The notes beneath the pieces were generated by a model. The model had not been told where the DNA came from, searched no databases, and worked only from the letters and a program-made list of their open reading frames with translations. From contig DASUWK010000048.1 of the NCBI GenBank assembly GCA_036378435.1, positions 1 to 35,117 on the forward strand: a stretch of 35,117 bases of DNA, read 5' to 3'. Origin of the DNA: DASUWK01 sp036378435 (GTDB lineage Bacteria; Chloroflexota; Dormibacteria; Dormibacterales; Dormibacteraceae). Positions 1 to 7,122 of this stretch are shown here, piece by piece. The position numbers and the translations under genes were made by a program. Numbering within the stretch: position 1 is the stretch's first letter; each line of letters begins with the position of its first letter.

Positions 1-378
1 TCCGCTGAGTCGCTGTTGGAGCGCGCCGTGGTGACTCCGGGCGCGCTGAGGTTGATGCGAAGGTTCTGGCCGGGGCCGCTGACCCTGGTGCTGCGGGCGG
101 CGGGCGGCGGAACTGTGGGGATGCGGGTGCCGCGCCACGACCTTGCCCTTTCCCTGCTGCGCGAGACAGGGCCGCTCTGGACCACCAGCGCGAACCGCAG
201 CGGGGAGGCGGAAGCGATGACGGCGGACGAGGCGGCTGCGGCGCTGCCCGATCTGGACGCGGTGCTCGACGGGGGCCGCGCGCCGGGCGGCGTGCCCTCC
301 ACCGTGGTCGATCTCAGCGGTGCCCGACCGGTTCTCCTCCGCGAGGGAGCCATCCCGGCAGCCCAGCTCCAGCTGTGA
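1..378 (+). CDS. Sua5/YrdC/TsaC threonylcarbamoyl-AMP synthase, 3' part
   Basis: The frame is open from base 1, so the 5' end lies outside the window; about 125 C-terminal residues are present. The family makes threonylcarbamoyl-AMP from threonine, bicarbonate and ATP for the t6A37 modification of ANN-decoding tRNAs in the cytoplasm. Seen in order: the FWPGPLTLVL core motif, VGMRVPRH, TTSANRSGE (the family S-A-N motif) and the terminal GGVPSTVVDL...LLREGAI block, typical of the YrdC fold. The protein ends soon after this block, so it looks like the short TsaC/YwlC type without the extra C-terminal Sua5 domain. It is followed by a 101-bp gap and then glyA, a neighbour often seen for this family. 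Identity is secure. Which of the TsaC and Sua5 names fits better is uncertain without the N-terminus. Confidence 0.9.
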   Translation, partial: SAESLLERAVVTPGALRLMRRFWPGPLTLVLRAAGGGTVGMRVPRHDLALSLLRETGPLWTTSANRSGEAEAMTADEAAAALPDLDAVLDGGRAPGGVPSTVVDLSGARPVLLREGAIPAAQLQL

Positions 379-384
379 CAAGCG

Positions 385-443
385 CCATTCGCCGGCGGAT
401 GGTGCCATTTCCGGCCAATCGGCCGCCCATTCGCCGGCGGATG
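385..443. repeat. Two identical 17-bp near-palindromes, 42 bp apart
   Basis: The 17-mer CCATTCGCCGGCGGATG occurs at 385-401 and again at 427-443. Within it, CATTCGCCGGCGGATG is an almost perfect palindrome, broken only by one T/G position pair. The repeat interval is 42 bp, about four helical turns. A smaller inverted repeat, CGGCC-AATC-GGCCG, lies between the copies. The pair sits just upstream of the likely glyA -10 box (465-470). A twin operator for a dimeric regulator fits best; paired RNA hairpins are the alternative. The repeat is certain and its function is inferred. Confidence 0.6.
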
Positions 444-464
444 TCCGGAAAAGCTGACGCCGTC

Positions 465-470
465 TAGGAT
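465..470 (+). promoter_or_regulatory. Putative -10 box of glyA (TAGGAT)
   Basis: TAGGAT fits TANNNT and ends 9 bp before the glyA ATG, so transcription would begin almost at the start codon. No clear -35 box is visible. The same arrangement recurs at several other operon heads in this window. Confidence 0.45.
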
Positions 471-479
471 TCGAGGCAC

Positions 480-1754
480 ATGGCATCAACTGAGACCACG
501 CTCCACTTCGAAGTCCTCGACCGTGCCGATCCCGACATCGCCAACCTCATCCGCCGCGAGTACCACCGCCAGGCCAACACCCTGGAGCTGATCGCGTCCG
601 AGAACCTCGCCAGCCCCGCGATCCTGGAGGCTCTCGGCACGCTGCTGACCAACAAGTACGCCGAGGGCTACCCGGGCCGGCGCTACTACGGCGGCTGTGG
701 CGAGGTCATCGACGCCATCGAACAGCTGGCGATCGACCGGGCCAAAGAGCTGTTCGGCGCCCAGCACGTCAACGTCCAGCCCCACGCCGGCAGCCAGGCC
801 AACATGGCTGTCTACATGGCCGTGTGCCAGCCCGGCGATCGTGTGATGGGCATGGATCTCAGCGCCGGCGGCCACCTCACCCACGGGAGCCCTGCCAACT
901 TCAGCGGGAAGCTATACGAGATCCACTCCTACGGCGTCGATCGAGACACCGAGCTCATCGACTATGACGCGCTCGAGCGGGAGGCCAAAGAGGTCCGGCC
1001 GAAGATGCTGATGGTCGGCTACTCCGCGTATCCGCGCGTGCTCGACTTCGAGAGGATGCGGGCGATCGCGGACGAGGTCGGCGCGGTGATGGTGACGGAC
1101 ATGGCGCACTTCGCGGGGCTGGTCGCCGGCGGTGTCTATCCGAGCCCGGTGCCGCACTCGCCGATCGTCACCAGCACGACGCAGAAGACTCTGCGTGGCG
1201 CCTGGGGCGCGATCATCCTCTGCACCGAGGACCACCAGAAGGCGATCGACTCCGCGGTGTTCCCGGGCGTGCAAGGCGGGCCCCTGATGCACGCCATCGC
1301 CGCCAAGGCGGTCTGCTTCGGGGAGGCGCTGAAGCCCGAGTTCAAGGACTACGCGCGGCGCGTGGTCGCCAACGCCAAAGCGCTGGCACAGCGGCTGCAG
1401 GAACGTGGCCTGCGCCTCGTCACCGGCGGCACCGACAACCACCTGATGCTGATCGACCTGCGCACGCACGGCCGCACCGGGCGGCAGGTGCAGGACATCG
1501 CGGACACCGTCGGGATAACCCTCAACCGCAACTCCATCCCGTTTGACGAAGCTTCGAAGTTCAACCCCAGCGGCGTGCGCATCGGCACACCTCTAGTCAC
1601 GACCCGCGGCATGGGCGCGGACGAGATGGTGGTCATCGCCGACTGCCTGGCCGACCTGGTCGAGCGCATCGACGATGCCGCGACGCTCGACTCGATCCAG
1701 GAACGGTCCCTCGAGCTCTGCCGCCGCTTCCCGCTCCCGTACGGACTCGAGTAG
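480..1754 (+). CDS. glyA: Serine hydroxymethyltransferase
   Basis: 424 residues, the usual length. A PLP enzyme of the cytoplasm that interconverts serine plus tetrahydrofolate with glycine plus 5,10-methylene-THF. Seen: LELIASENLASPAI near the N-terminus, NKYAEGYPGRRYYGG, HLTHGSPANFSGK, the Schiff-base lysine in TSTTQKTLRG (K236), FPGVQGGPLMH and SGVRIGTPLVTTRG. Odd points: the residue before the lysine is Gln (Q235) instead of the usual His, and the following segment is GAWGA instead of the usual GPRGG, so a nearly invariant Arg is Trp (W242). ATG 480 is chosen because the protein then begins at the normal place; the only purine-rich stretch, GAGG, is 3 nt away. It is followed 6 bp later by the WecA-type gene, probably co-transcribed. 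Confidence 0.96.
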   Translation: MASTETTLHFEVLDRADPDIANLIRREYHRQANTLELIASENLASPAILEALGTLLTNKYAEGYPGRRYYGGCGEVIDAIEQLAIDRAKELFGAQHVNVQPHAGSQANMAVYMAVCQPGDRVMGMDLSAGGHLTHGSPANFSGKLYEIHSYGVDRDTELIDYDALEREAKEVRPKMLMVGYSAYPRVLDFERMRAIADEVGAVMVTDMAHFAGLVAGGVYPSPVPHSPIVTSTTQKTLRGAWGAIILCTEDHQKAIDSAVFPGVQGGPLMHAIAAKAVCFGEALKPEFKDYARRVVANAKALAQRLQERGLRLVTGGTDNHLMLIDLRTHGRTGRQVQDIADTVGITLNRNSIPFDEASKFNPSGVRIGTPLVTTRGMGADEMVVIADCLADLVERIDDAATLDSIQERSLELCRRFPLPYGLE

Positions 1755-1760
1755 CCCGTC

Positions 1761-2846
1761 TTGGACCTTCAGTACGTAAGGCTCGTCTTCCACAACCTGC
1801 AGCTCGGGCTCGGGCCGTTCGTCGTCGCGCTCGCCCTCTCGCTGGCCCTGACCCCGGTGGCGATCTTCGCCGCCCGGCGGCTCGGGTTCGTGCGGCACCC
1901 GCGCGACGGCCGCGACATCCACGTGCGCCCTGTGCCCATGCTCGGCGGCCTGGCGCTTTTCTGCGCCTTCGGCGGCGGTCTGAACTGGTTCCAGCCAGGC
2001 CGGCATTGGGCCCTGCTGGCGATCACGGGCGCGGCCGCGGTCATTTTCGTGCTCGACGACCGGTACGGCATCCACGCCTGGGCCAAGCTCGGGCTGGACG
2101 CGGCGCTCGCCCTGGTGGCCATCTTCGCCCTCGGCTACCAGATCGCCTTCTTCACGTTCCCCCATTTCGGCGTCGTCCACCTCGGCTGGCTCGCGATACC
2201 GCTGACGCTCGCCTGGATCTTGGGCATGGTGAACACGGTCAACCTGCTCGACGGCGTCGACGGGCTGGCTGCCGGGGTAGTCGCGATCGTGGCGGCAGTG
2301 CTCGTCATCGCCGCCGCGAGCAAGCACCAGACGATCGTCGTGGTCTCCGCAGCCGCGCTCGCCGGCGCCTGCCTCGGCTTTCTGTTCTTCAACTTCCACC
2401 CGGCCCGCATCTTCATGGGCGACTCGGGCGCCCGCTTCCTCGGCCTCGCGCTCGCCCTCGTCTCGATCACGGGCGTGGCGAAGGTCGTCACCGCCTTTGC
2501 CCTGGTCGTCCCGGTCATCGCGCTGGGCATTCCCATCCTCGACACCGCCTGGGCGATCGTGCGGCGGCGCCGCAAGCGGATATCGATCGCGCATGCGGAC
2601 TCGCGTCACATTCACCATCAGCTGCTTGACTTCGGGCTGAGCCAGCCGCAGACGTGCCTTGTCTTCTACTGCGCGACCGGAATCCTGGGTGCGCTCGGCC
2701 TGATGCTGTTCGGCCACAAGCGAATCCTGGCGGTCGCGATCGTACTGCTCGTCGTCGGGCTGTCGACCGTGCTGGGTGACAGCCTCCAGGGCTCAGGCTG
2801 GCGCGTCGAATTGCCGGGGATGCGGCGGCGAACGGCTGACACCTGA
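1761..2846 (+). CDS. WecA/MraY-family UDP-sugar:undecaprenyl-phosphate sugar-1-P transferase
   Basis: 361 residues from a TTG start, 6 bp after glyA. An integral membrane enzyme that moves a sugar 1-phosphate (usually GlcNAc-1-P) from UDP-sugar to undecaprenyl phosphate, the first step of lipid-linked glycan or teichoic-acid-like synthesis. Seen: DIHVRPVPMLGGLA at the first cytoplasmic loop, the LDD pair (D99, D100), NTVNLLDGVDGLAAG, the FMGDSGARFLG motif and the HIHHQLLDFG histidine motif that marks WecA/TagO rather than MraY. About ten hydrophobic helices are visible. There is no obvious Shine-Dalgarno site, so translation may be coupled to glyA. It could feed the glycosyltransferase cluster at 13-21 kb. 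The family is secure; the sugar substrate is not. Confidence 0.9.
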   Translation: MDLQYVRLVFHNLQLGLGPFVVALALSLALTPVAIFAARRLGFVRHPRDGRDIHVRPVPMLGGLALFCAFGGGLNWFQPGRHWALLAITGAAAVIFVLDDRYGIHAWAKLGLDAALALVAIFALGYQIAFFTFPHFGVVHLGWLAIPLTLAWILGMVNTVNLLDGVDGLAAGVVAIVAAVLVIAAASKHQTIVVVSAAALAGACLGFLFFNFHPARIFMGDSGARFLGLALALVSITGVAKVVTAFALVVPVIALGIPILDTAWAIVRRRRKRISIAHADSRHIHHQLLDFGLSQPQTCLVFYCATGILGALGLMLFGHKRILAVAIVLLVVGLSTVLGDSLQGSGWRVELPGMRRRTADT

Positions 2847-2885
2847 CGGCTGCAGCGACGGCGGCTGCTCGCTCTGGAGTCAGCC
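2834..2885. repeat. Inverted repeat at the end of the WecA-type gene
   Basis: GGCTGAC (2834-2840) and GTCAGCC (2879-2885) are perfect inverted 7-mers flanking 38 GC-rich bases that include the stop codon. No T-run follows, so this is not a standard terminator. It may cap the 3' end of the transcript, or it may be chance in GC-rich DNA. Confidence 0.25.
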
Positions 2886-2892
2886 TGATCTG

Positions 2893-2898
2893 TAGACT
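2893..2898 (+). promoter_or_regulatory. Putative -10 box of the ATP synthase operon (TAGACT)
   Basis: TAGACT lies 12 bp before the ATG of the first operon gene. The 9-mer TGTAGACTC containing it recurs in front of mreB (12335-12343). No convincing -35 box is seen. The predicted leader is only a few bases long. Confidence 0.45.
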
Positions 2899-2910
2899 CT
2901 GAGCCGGGAG

Positions 2911-3117
2911 ATGAAGCCCGGCGCCGCAAGGGGGCCAACGGGCTTCGAGCTGATCGGGCTCGGGGCAGCGCTGGCCGGGGCTTTGCTGGTGCCGCTGGTG
3001 CTGGGCATCGTAGCCGGCAACCTCCTCGGATCGCCCCTTTGGGTCTTCCTGGGTCTTTTCGTTGGGATCGGCGCGGCCGGATTCGCGCTCTACAGAGGGT
3101 TCAAGCAGTACCTGTGA
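2911..3117 (+). CDS. AtpZ-like small membrane protein, ATP synthase accessory
   Basis: 68 residues with two hydrophobic helices (roughly 10-35 and 42-60) separated by the short turn NLLGSPLW, ending in a basic tail (YRGFKQYL). This is the size and layout of the AtpZ / F0F1-ATPase gene-1 family, which sits first in many atp operons and assists assembly or ion handling. ATG 2911 is preceded directly by GGGAG, too close to act as a normal ribosome site, so a near-leaderless start is likely. The stop TGA overlaps the GTG of the next gene (GTGA), implying translational coupling. The assignment rests on size, topology and position. Confidence 0.7.
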   Translation: MKPGAARGPTGFELIGLGAALAGALLVPLVLGIVAGNLLGSPLWVFLGLFVGIGAAGFALYRGFKQYL

Positions 3118-3458
3118 ACGGGGCTTCGGTGGTCCGCCACACTGTGATCGCCTGCGCGGGTGTCGCGGCGCTCGGCTTTGCCGCGCTGGCTCTCACCGCC
3201 GGCTGGCGGGCTGGGCTCGGGCTGTCGATCGGCGTGGCACTGGGCGCAGTGAACATCACCCTCATCGAGCGGGCCACATCGCGCAGCGGGGCCGTCCGCG
3301 TGACCAGCCTCGGGAGGCTCGGCGTGCTGAGCGCCGTCGGCCTCGGGCTGGGGCTGCTGATCGCGCCTCTGGCCGCCGTCCTCGTCGTGGTCGGACTCGC
3401 CGCCGCGATGCTCTTGGTGAGCGTGGTGGCGGCGGTCGAGGCGGTGCACGCGTCATGA
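3114..3458 (+). CDS. AtpI-like membrane protein, ATP synthase accessory
   Basis: 114 residues from GTG 3114, which overlaps the previous stop. It is almost entirely hydrophobic, with about four helices, and carries the G-x-x-x-G-x-x-N pattern (IGVALGAVNITLIER) found in the ATP synthase subunit I family. That family helps assemble the c-ring and may take part in Mg2+ handling. Its TGA overlaps the atpB ATG (ATGA at 3455-3458). An upstream in-frame ATG at 3039 exists but would run through the AtpZ-like gene in another frame, so it is rejected. The assignment is by composition and position, since this family is poorly conserved. Confidence 0.7.
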   Translation: MNGASVVRHTVIACAGVAALGFAALALTAGWRAGLGLSIGVALGAVNITLIERATSRSGAVRVTSLGRLGVLSAVGLGLGLLIAPLAAVLVVVGLAAAMLLVSVVAAVEAVHAS

Positions 3459-4267
3459 CGGCGGCGCCGCTCCTCAACGAAACCCCGGGGACGCACCCCG
3501 CGATCGACATCTGCGGCGCGCCGCCGCAGGTGCCCGGACTGATGGACTTCTGCCATCTCAACCTGGACACGGTCATCTCGAGCGGCGTCGCCATCTTCCT
3601 CACGCTGGCGATCGCGTTCCTCGTGCGCCAGCGGCTGAGCAGCGCCGGGCCTCCCGGTCGCCTTCAGCTGGCCTTCGAGCTCGCGATCAACTACGTGCGG
3701 CAGCAGGTGCACGAGCTGGCGGCGGAGGATGCCGCCTTCGTGGTGCCGCTGGCAATGACGATCGCGCTCTACATCCTGATCGCCAACTACCTCGAGTTCT
3801 TTCCGCTGGGCATTTTTCCGAACCTGGTGCCGGCCAACGCCGACTGGAACCAGACGCTGGCGATGGCGCTGGTCGTCTTCTTCTGGACCCAGGGCTACTC
3901 GATCAAGGTGCTCGGGCTCGGGGGCTTCCTCAGGAAGTTCACAAAACCTTTTGACGGAGCGTTGTGGATGCGCATCCTCTTCATCCCTCTGAACATCATC
4001 GAGGAGGTCGCCAAGCCACTTTCGCTCTCGCTGCGACTCTTCGGGAACATCTTCGCCGGGGTCGTGATGGTCTTCCTGATCGTCCTCCTACTCGGGCAGT
4101 GCAGCGCACTCCCGGTGGTGGGGCCGATCGCCATCGCACCGGCGACCCTGGCGGTCTGGAAGGGCTTCGACGTCCTGTTCATCGGAGCGATCCAGGCGTT
4201 CATCTTCATGCTGCTGACGATCGTGTACTTCGGCCAGGCGAGGGAAGGCCTGGATGAGCACCACTGA
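3455..4267 (+). CDS. atpB: ATP synthase F0 subunit a
   Basis: 270 residues. The stator membrane subunit that forms the two proton half-channels against the c-ring. Seen: hydrophobic helices from about residue 40 onward; the key conserved segment EVAKPLSLSLRLFGNIFAG, with the essential arginine at R194 (E. coli R210); and a final amphipathic block around AIQAFIFMLLTIVYF. ATG 3455 overlaps the stop of the AtpI-like gene, and the N-terminus (MTAAPLLNE) then has the usual periplasmic-side length. It is followed by a 24-bp gap with a strong ribosome site for atpE. Confidence 0.96.
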   Translation: MTAAPLLNETPGTHPAIDICGAPPQVPGLMDFCHLNLDTVISSGVAIFLTLAIAFLVRQRLSSAGPPGRLQLAFELAINYVRQQVHELAAEDAAFVVPLAMTIALYILIANYLEFFPLGIFPNLVPANADWNQTLAMALVVFFWTQGYSIKVLGLGGFLRKFTKPFDGALWMRILFIPLNIIEEVAKPLSLSLRLFGNIFAGVVMVFLIVLLLGQCSALPVVGPIAIAPATLAVWKGFDVLFIGAIQAFIFMLLTIVYFGQAREGLDEHH

Positions 4268-4291
4268 TGTCGAGGAGGACTGACTAGAGAG

Positions 4292-4537
4292 ATGGCCGAA
4301 CCAACTGTTACCGCCGGAGCCATGATCGCTGCCGGCATCGCCCTGGGCGGCGGCGCCGTCGGGGCGGCGATCGGAGACGGTCTCGTGGGCAACGCGACGC
4401 TCGCCGGCATGGCCCGTCAGCCTGAGGCGCGCGGTCAGCTGACCGGGTTCATGTTCATCATCGTCGGCCTCTGTGAGGCCATGTACTTCATCAACCTGGC
4501 GCTCGGCGCCTACTTCGTCTTCGTTCTCGCCAAGTAA
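4292..4537 (+). CDS. atpE: ATP synthase F0 subunit c
   Basis: 81 residues forming a two-helix hairpin. Seen: helix 1 with small-residue packing (GGGAVGAAIGDG), the loop RQPE (42-45), and helix 2 with the ion-binding carboxylate E62 in GLCEAMYFIN. D29 in helix 1 matches the mycobacterial Asp28 position. A63 follows E62 where Na+ enzymes carry Ser, so proton coupling is expected. M64 occupies the position of M. tuberculosis Ala63. GAGGAGG at 4272-4278 is a strong ribosome site, though 13 nt from ATG 4292. The TAA overlaps the atpF ATG by one base. Strong translation fits the high c-ring copy number. Confidence 0.97.
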   Translation: MAEPTVTAGAMIAAGIALGGGAVGAAIGDGLVGNATLAGMARQPEARGQLTGFMFIIVGLCEAMYFINLALGAYFVFVLAK

Positions 4538-5049
4538 TGCACGCCCCTCTTGCCGACGTCGCCACCCTGCTCGAGGTCAACGCCACGTTGGTGGCGGAGC
4601 TGCTCGCGTTCCTGGCCATGCTCTGGCTGCTCTCGCGGTACGTGTACCCCGTGATCACGCGCGCCGCTGACGCACGGCAGAAGGCGATCCAGGCTCAGCT
4701 GGAGGGCGCCGAGCGCGCCAACGAGACAGCGGAGCAGAAGCTCAAGGAGATCGAAGAGCGCCTGGCGGACGCGCGCCGGCAGGCACAGGAGATGATCGAC
4801 GCCGCCTCGCGCTCGGCGGACCAGGTGCGCGCCGAGCTGCGCCGCCAGGGCGAGGAAGAGGCGAAGCGGCAGCTCGACCGCGCTCAGCGCGACATCGAGG
4901 CCGAAAAGCAGAAGGCGATCGACGCCGTGCGCGGCGAGGTGGCCGACCTGGTAGCGACCGCGACCGAGCGCGTGCTCGGCGAGACGCTCGACCGGGAACG
5001 CCATCGCCGCCTGATCGACAGCGCGATCAAGGAGGTCAGCGCCCGGTGA
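4537..5049 (+). CDS. atpF: ATP synthase F0 subunit b
   Basis: 170 residues. The peripheral stalk subunit that links F1 to the membrane. One N-terminal membrane helix (about 17-37, ending LWLLSRYVYPVI) is followed by a long charged helix rich in Glu, Arg, Ala and Gln (about 45-150), as expected for the dimeric right-handed coiled coil. The ATG overlaps the atpE stop (TAATG), and its own TGA overlaps the atpH GTG. Only one b-type gene is present, so a b2 homodimer is likely. Confidence 0.94.
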   Translation: MHAPLADVATLLEVNATLVAELLAFLAMLWLLSRYVYPVITRAADARQKAIQAQLEGAERANETAEQKLKEIEERLADARRQAQEMIDAASRSADQVRAELRRQGEEEAKRQLDRAQRDIEAEKQKAIDAVRGEVADLVATATERVLGETLDRERHRRLIDSAIKEVSAR

Positions 5050-5585
5050 CGAGCGCAGCCACCAAGCGGTACGCCAAGGCGGTCTTCGAGCTGGCACAGC
5101 AGGACCGCGACACCGCGCGGTGGCGCACGCGCCTGGAGACCGTGGTCGGCCTGCTTGAGCAGCCGGACCTGCGCGCCGCGCTGCTCAACCGCGGCGTCGC
5201 CACCGAGCGCCGGGTCGCCTTGCTCCGTGACATCGGGGCGGGAAGGCTCGATGGCGAGGCCCTCAACCTGGCCGGGATGCTGCTCGAGAACAGGCGCATC
5301 GAGGAGGCGGCCGGCGTGCTCGAGGAGTTCGACGTGCTGGTCGACGAGGCGGAAGGACGCGTTCGCGCGAGCGCCGTGACGGCGGTCGAGCTGAGCGAAT
5401 CGGAGCGCCAGACCCTGGAGCACGACCTGGCGGAGCGGTTCGGCGGCAAGGTCCGGCTGGAGACCGCGGTGGACCCGGAGATCCTGGGCGGGCTCGTGCT
5501 GCGCGTCGGCGACCGGTTGGTCGACGCCAGCGTGCGCACGCGCCTGCAGCAGCTCCGCCGCCGCCTGGCCACCGCATCTACATAA
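5046..5585 (+). CDS. atpH: ATP synthase F1 subunit delta
   Basis: 179 residues from GTG 5046, overlapping the atpF stop (GTGA). It sits on top of F1 and holds the b stalk. Seen: the family N-terminus AATKRYAKAVFELAQ; a helical N-domain; and the C-terminal signature around KVRLETAVDPEILGGLVLRVGDRLVDASV. An 18-bp gap with AAGGAAGGGA precedes atpA. Confidence 0.94.
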   Translation: MTSAATKRYAKAVFELAQQDRDTARWRTRLETVVGLLEQPDLRAALLNRGVATERRVALLRDIGAGRLDGEALNLAGMLLENRRIEEAAGVLEEFDVLVDEAEGRVRASAVTAVELSESERQTLEHDLAERFGGKVRLETAVDPEILGGLVLRVGDRLVDASVRTRLQQLRRRLATAST

Positions 5586-5603
5586 GGAAGGGATGAACTA
5601 GCA

Positions 5604-7121
5604 GTGGGCATCGACGTCAACGAGATCACCGAAGTAATCAAGCAGCGGCTGCGCGACTTCGACGGGCAGGTCGTGTCCGCCGATGTCGGGCGCGTCATCA
5701 GCGTCGGCGACGGCATCGCCCAGATCTACGGCCTGCAGGGAGCGATGGCGGGCGAGCTGCTCGAGTTCCCGGGCGACGTGTACGGCATGGCCCTGAACCT
5801 GGAGGAAGACCAGGTTCGCGCCGTGATCATGGGCCCGTTCGAGCACATCAACGAAGGCTCGGAGGTCCGCACGACGGGCCGCGTCGTCGAGGTGCCCGTC
5901 GGCCCCGAGCTCGTGGGCCGCGTCGTCAACGCGCTCGGTCAGCCGATCGATGGCAAGGGCGAGATCAAGGCCAAGCAAACCTCGCCCGTCGAGAAGATCG
6001 CTCCCGGCGTCATCACGCGCGAGCGCGTCAACCAGCCGGTGCAGACGGGCATCAAGGCGATTGACGCGATGATCCCGATCGGTCGCGGTCAGCGCGAGCT
6101 CGTGCTGGGCGACCGGCAGACCGGGAAGACCGCGATCTTGATCGACACCATCCTCAACCAGAAGGGGAAGGACCTGATCTGCGTATACGTCGCGATCGGC
6201 CAGAACGCCCTGAACGTCGCCCGAACGATCGCCCTGCTCGAGGAGGCCGGGGCGATGGACTACACCGTCGTCGTCGCCGCGACCGCGTCAGAGCCGGCGT
6301 CCCTGACGTTCCTGGCGCCGTACACAGGCTGCGCCATCGGCGAGTACTTCCGAGACCACGGGCAGGACGCCCTCTGCTGCTACGACGACCTCACCAAGCA
6401 CGCGTGGGCTTACCGCGAGCTCTCGCTGACGCTGCGCCGCCCACCGGGTCGAGAGGCGTATCCCGGCGACGTCTTCTACCTCCACTCCCGCCTGCTCGAG
6501 CGCGCCGCGAAGATGAACAAGAGCTTCGGCGGCGGCTCGTTGACGGCCATCCCGGTGATCGAGACCCAGGCCGGCGACGTGTCCGCCTACATCCCGACGA
6601 ACGTCATCTCCATCACCGACGGCCAGATCAGGCTGGACGGCGACCTCTTCAACGCCGGCATCCGGCCCGCGGTCTCGGTCGGACTGTCGGTCTCCCGCGT
6701 CGGCGGCGACGCCCAAACACGCGCGATCAACAAGGTCGGAGGAGGCATGAAGAACGAGCTGGCGCAGGCACGGGAGCTGGAGGCGTTCAGCCAGTTCGCC
6801 TCCGACCTCGACAAGGCGACCCGCGACCAGCTGGAGCGCGGGCAACGCCTGACGCAGCTGCTGCGCCAGCCGCAGGGGGAGCCGGTCGAGCTGGTCGCGC
6901 AGGTCTGCGTCATCTACGCCGGCACGCGGGGCTTCCTCGACAAGGTCCCGGTGGACCAGGTCTCGGAGTGGGAGGCGCAGTTCACGCGCTACCTGCTCCA
7001 GGGAGACGGCAAGAAGTTCGCCGACGGTTTCGATCCCAACAAGTGGGACGAGAACGTCGAAGGCCAGGTCCAGGAGCTGCTCAAGACCTTCAACCGCCAG
7101 TTCGGGGTCAAGGACCACTAA
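5604..7121 (+). CDS. atpA: ATP synthase F1 subunit alpha
   Basis: 505 residues from GTG 5604, with AAGGAAGGGA at 5584-5593 as ribosome site. A non-catalytic nucleotide-binding subunit of F1. Seen: beta-barrel N-domain (VGRVISVGDGIAQIYGL); Walker A GDRQTGKT at 169-176, the same numbering as E. coli; the ISITDGQI motif; and the alpha/beta signature PAVSVGLSVSRVG, which holds the arginine finger. An ATG at 5593 hits a stop after two codons and is not the start. It is separated from atpG by one base. Confidence 0.97.
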   Translation: MGIDVNEITEVIKQRLRDFDGQVVSADVGRVISVGDGIAQIYGLQGAMAGELLEFPGDVYGMALNLEEDQVRAVIMGPFEHINEGSEVRTTGRVVEVPVGPELVGRVVNALGQPIDGKGEIKAKQTSPVEKIAPGVITRERVNQPVQTGIKAIDAMIPIGRGQRELVLGDRQTGKTAILIDTILNQKGKDLICVYVAIGQNALNVARTIALLEEAGAMDYTVVVAATASEPASLTFLAPYTGCAIGEYFRDHGQDALCCYDDLTKHAWAYRELSLTLRRPPGREAYPGDVFYLHSRLLERAAKMNKSFGGGSLTAIPVIETQAGDVSAYIPTNVISITDGQIRLDGDLFNAGIRPAVSVGLSVSRVGGDAQTRAINKVGGGMKNELAQARELEAFSQFASDLDKATRDQLERGQRLTQLLRQPQGEPVELVAQVCVIYAGTRGFLDKVPVDQVSEWEAQFTRYLLQGDGKKFADGFDPNKWDENVEGQVQELLKTFNRQFGVKDH

Positions 7122-7122
7122 C

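Noticed and set aside
4376..4381. D29 in AtpE as evidence of a Na+-type two-carboxylate c-ring
   Set aside because: Mycobacterial H+-type c subunits have Asp at the same place, and the Na+-ligand Ser after the Glu is Ala here.
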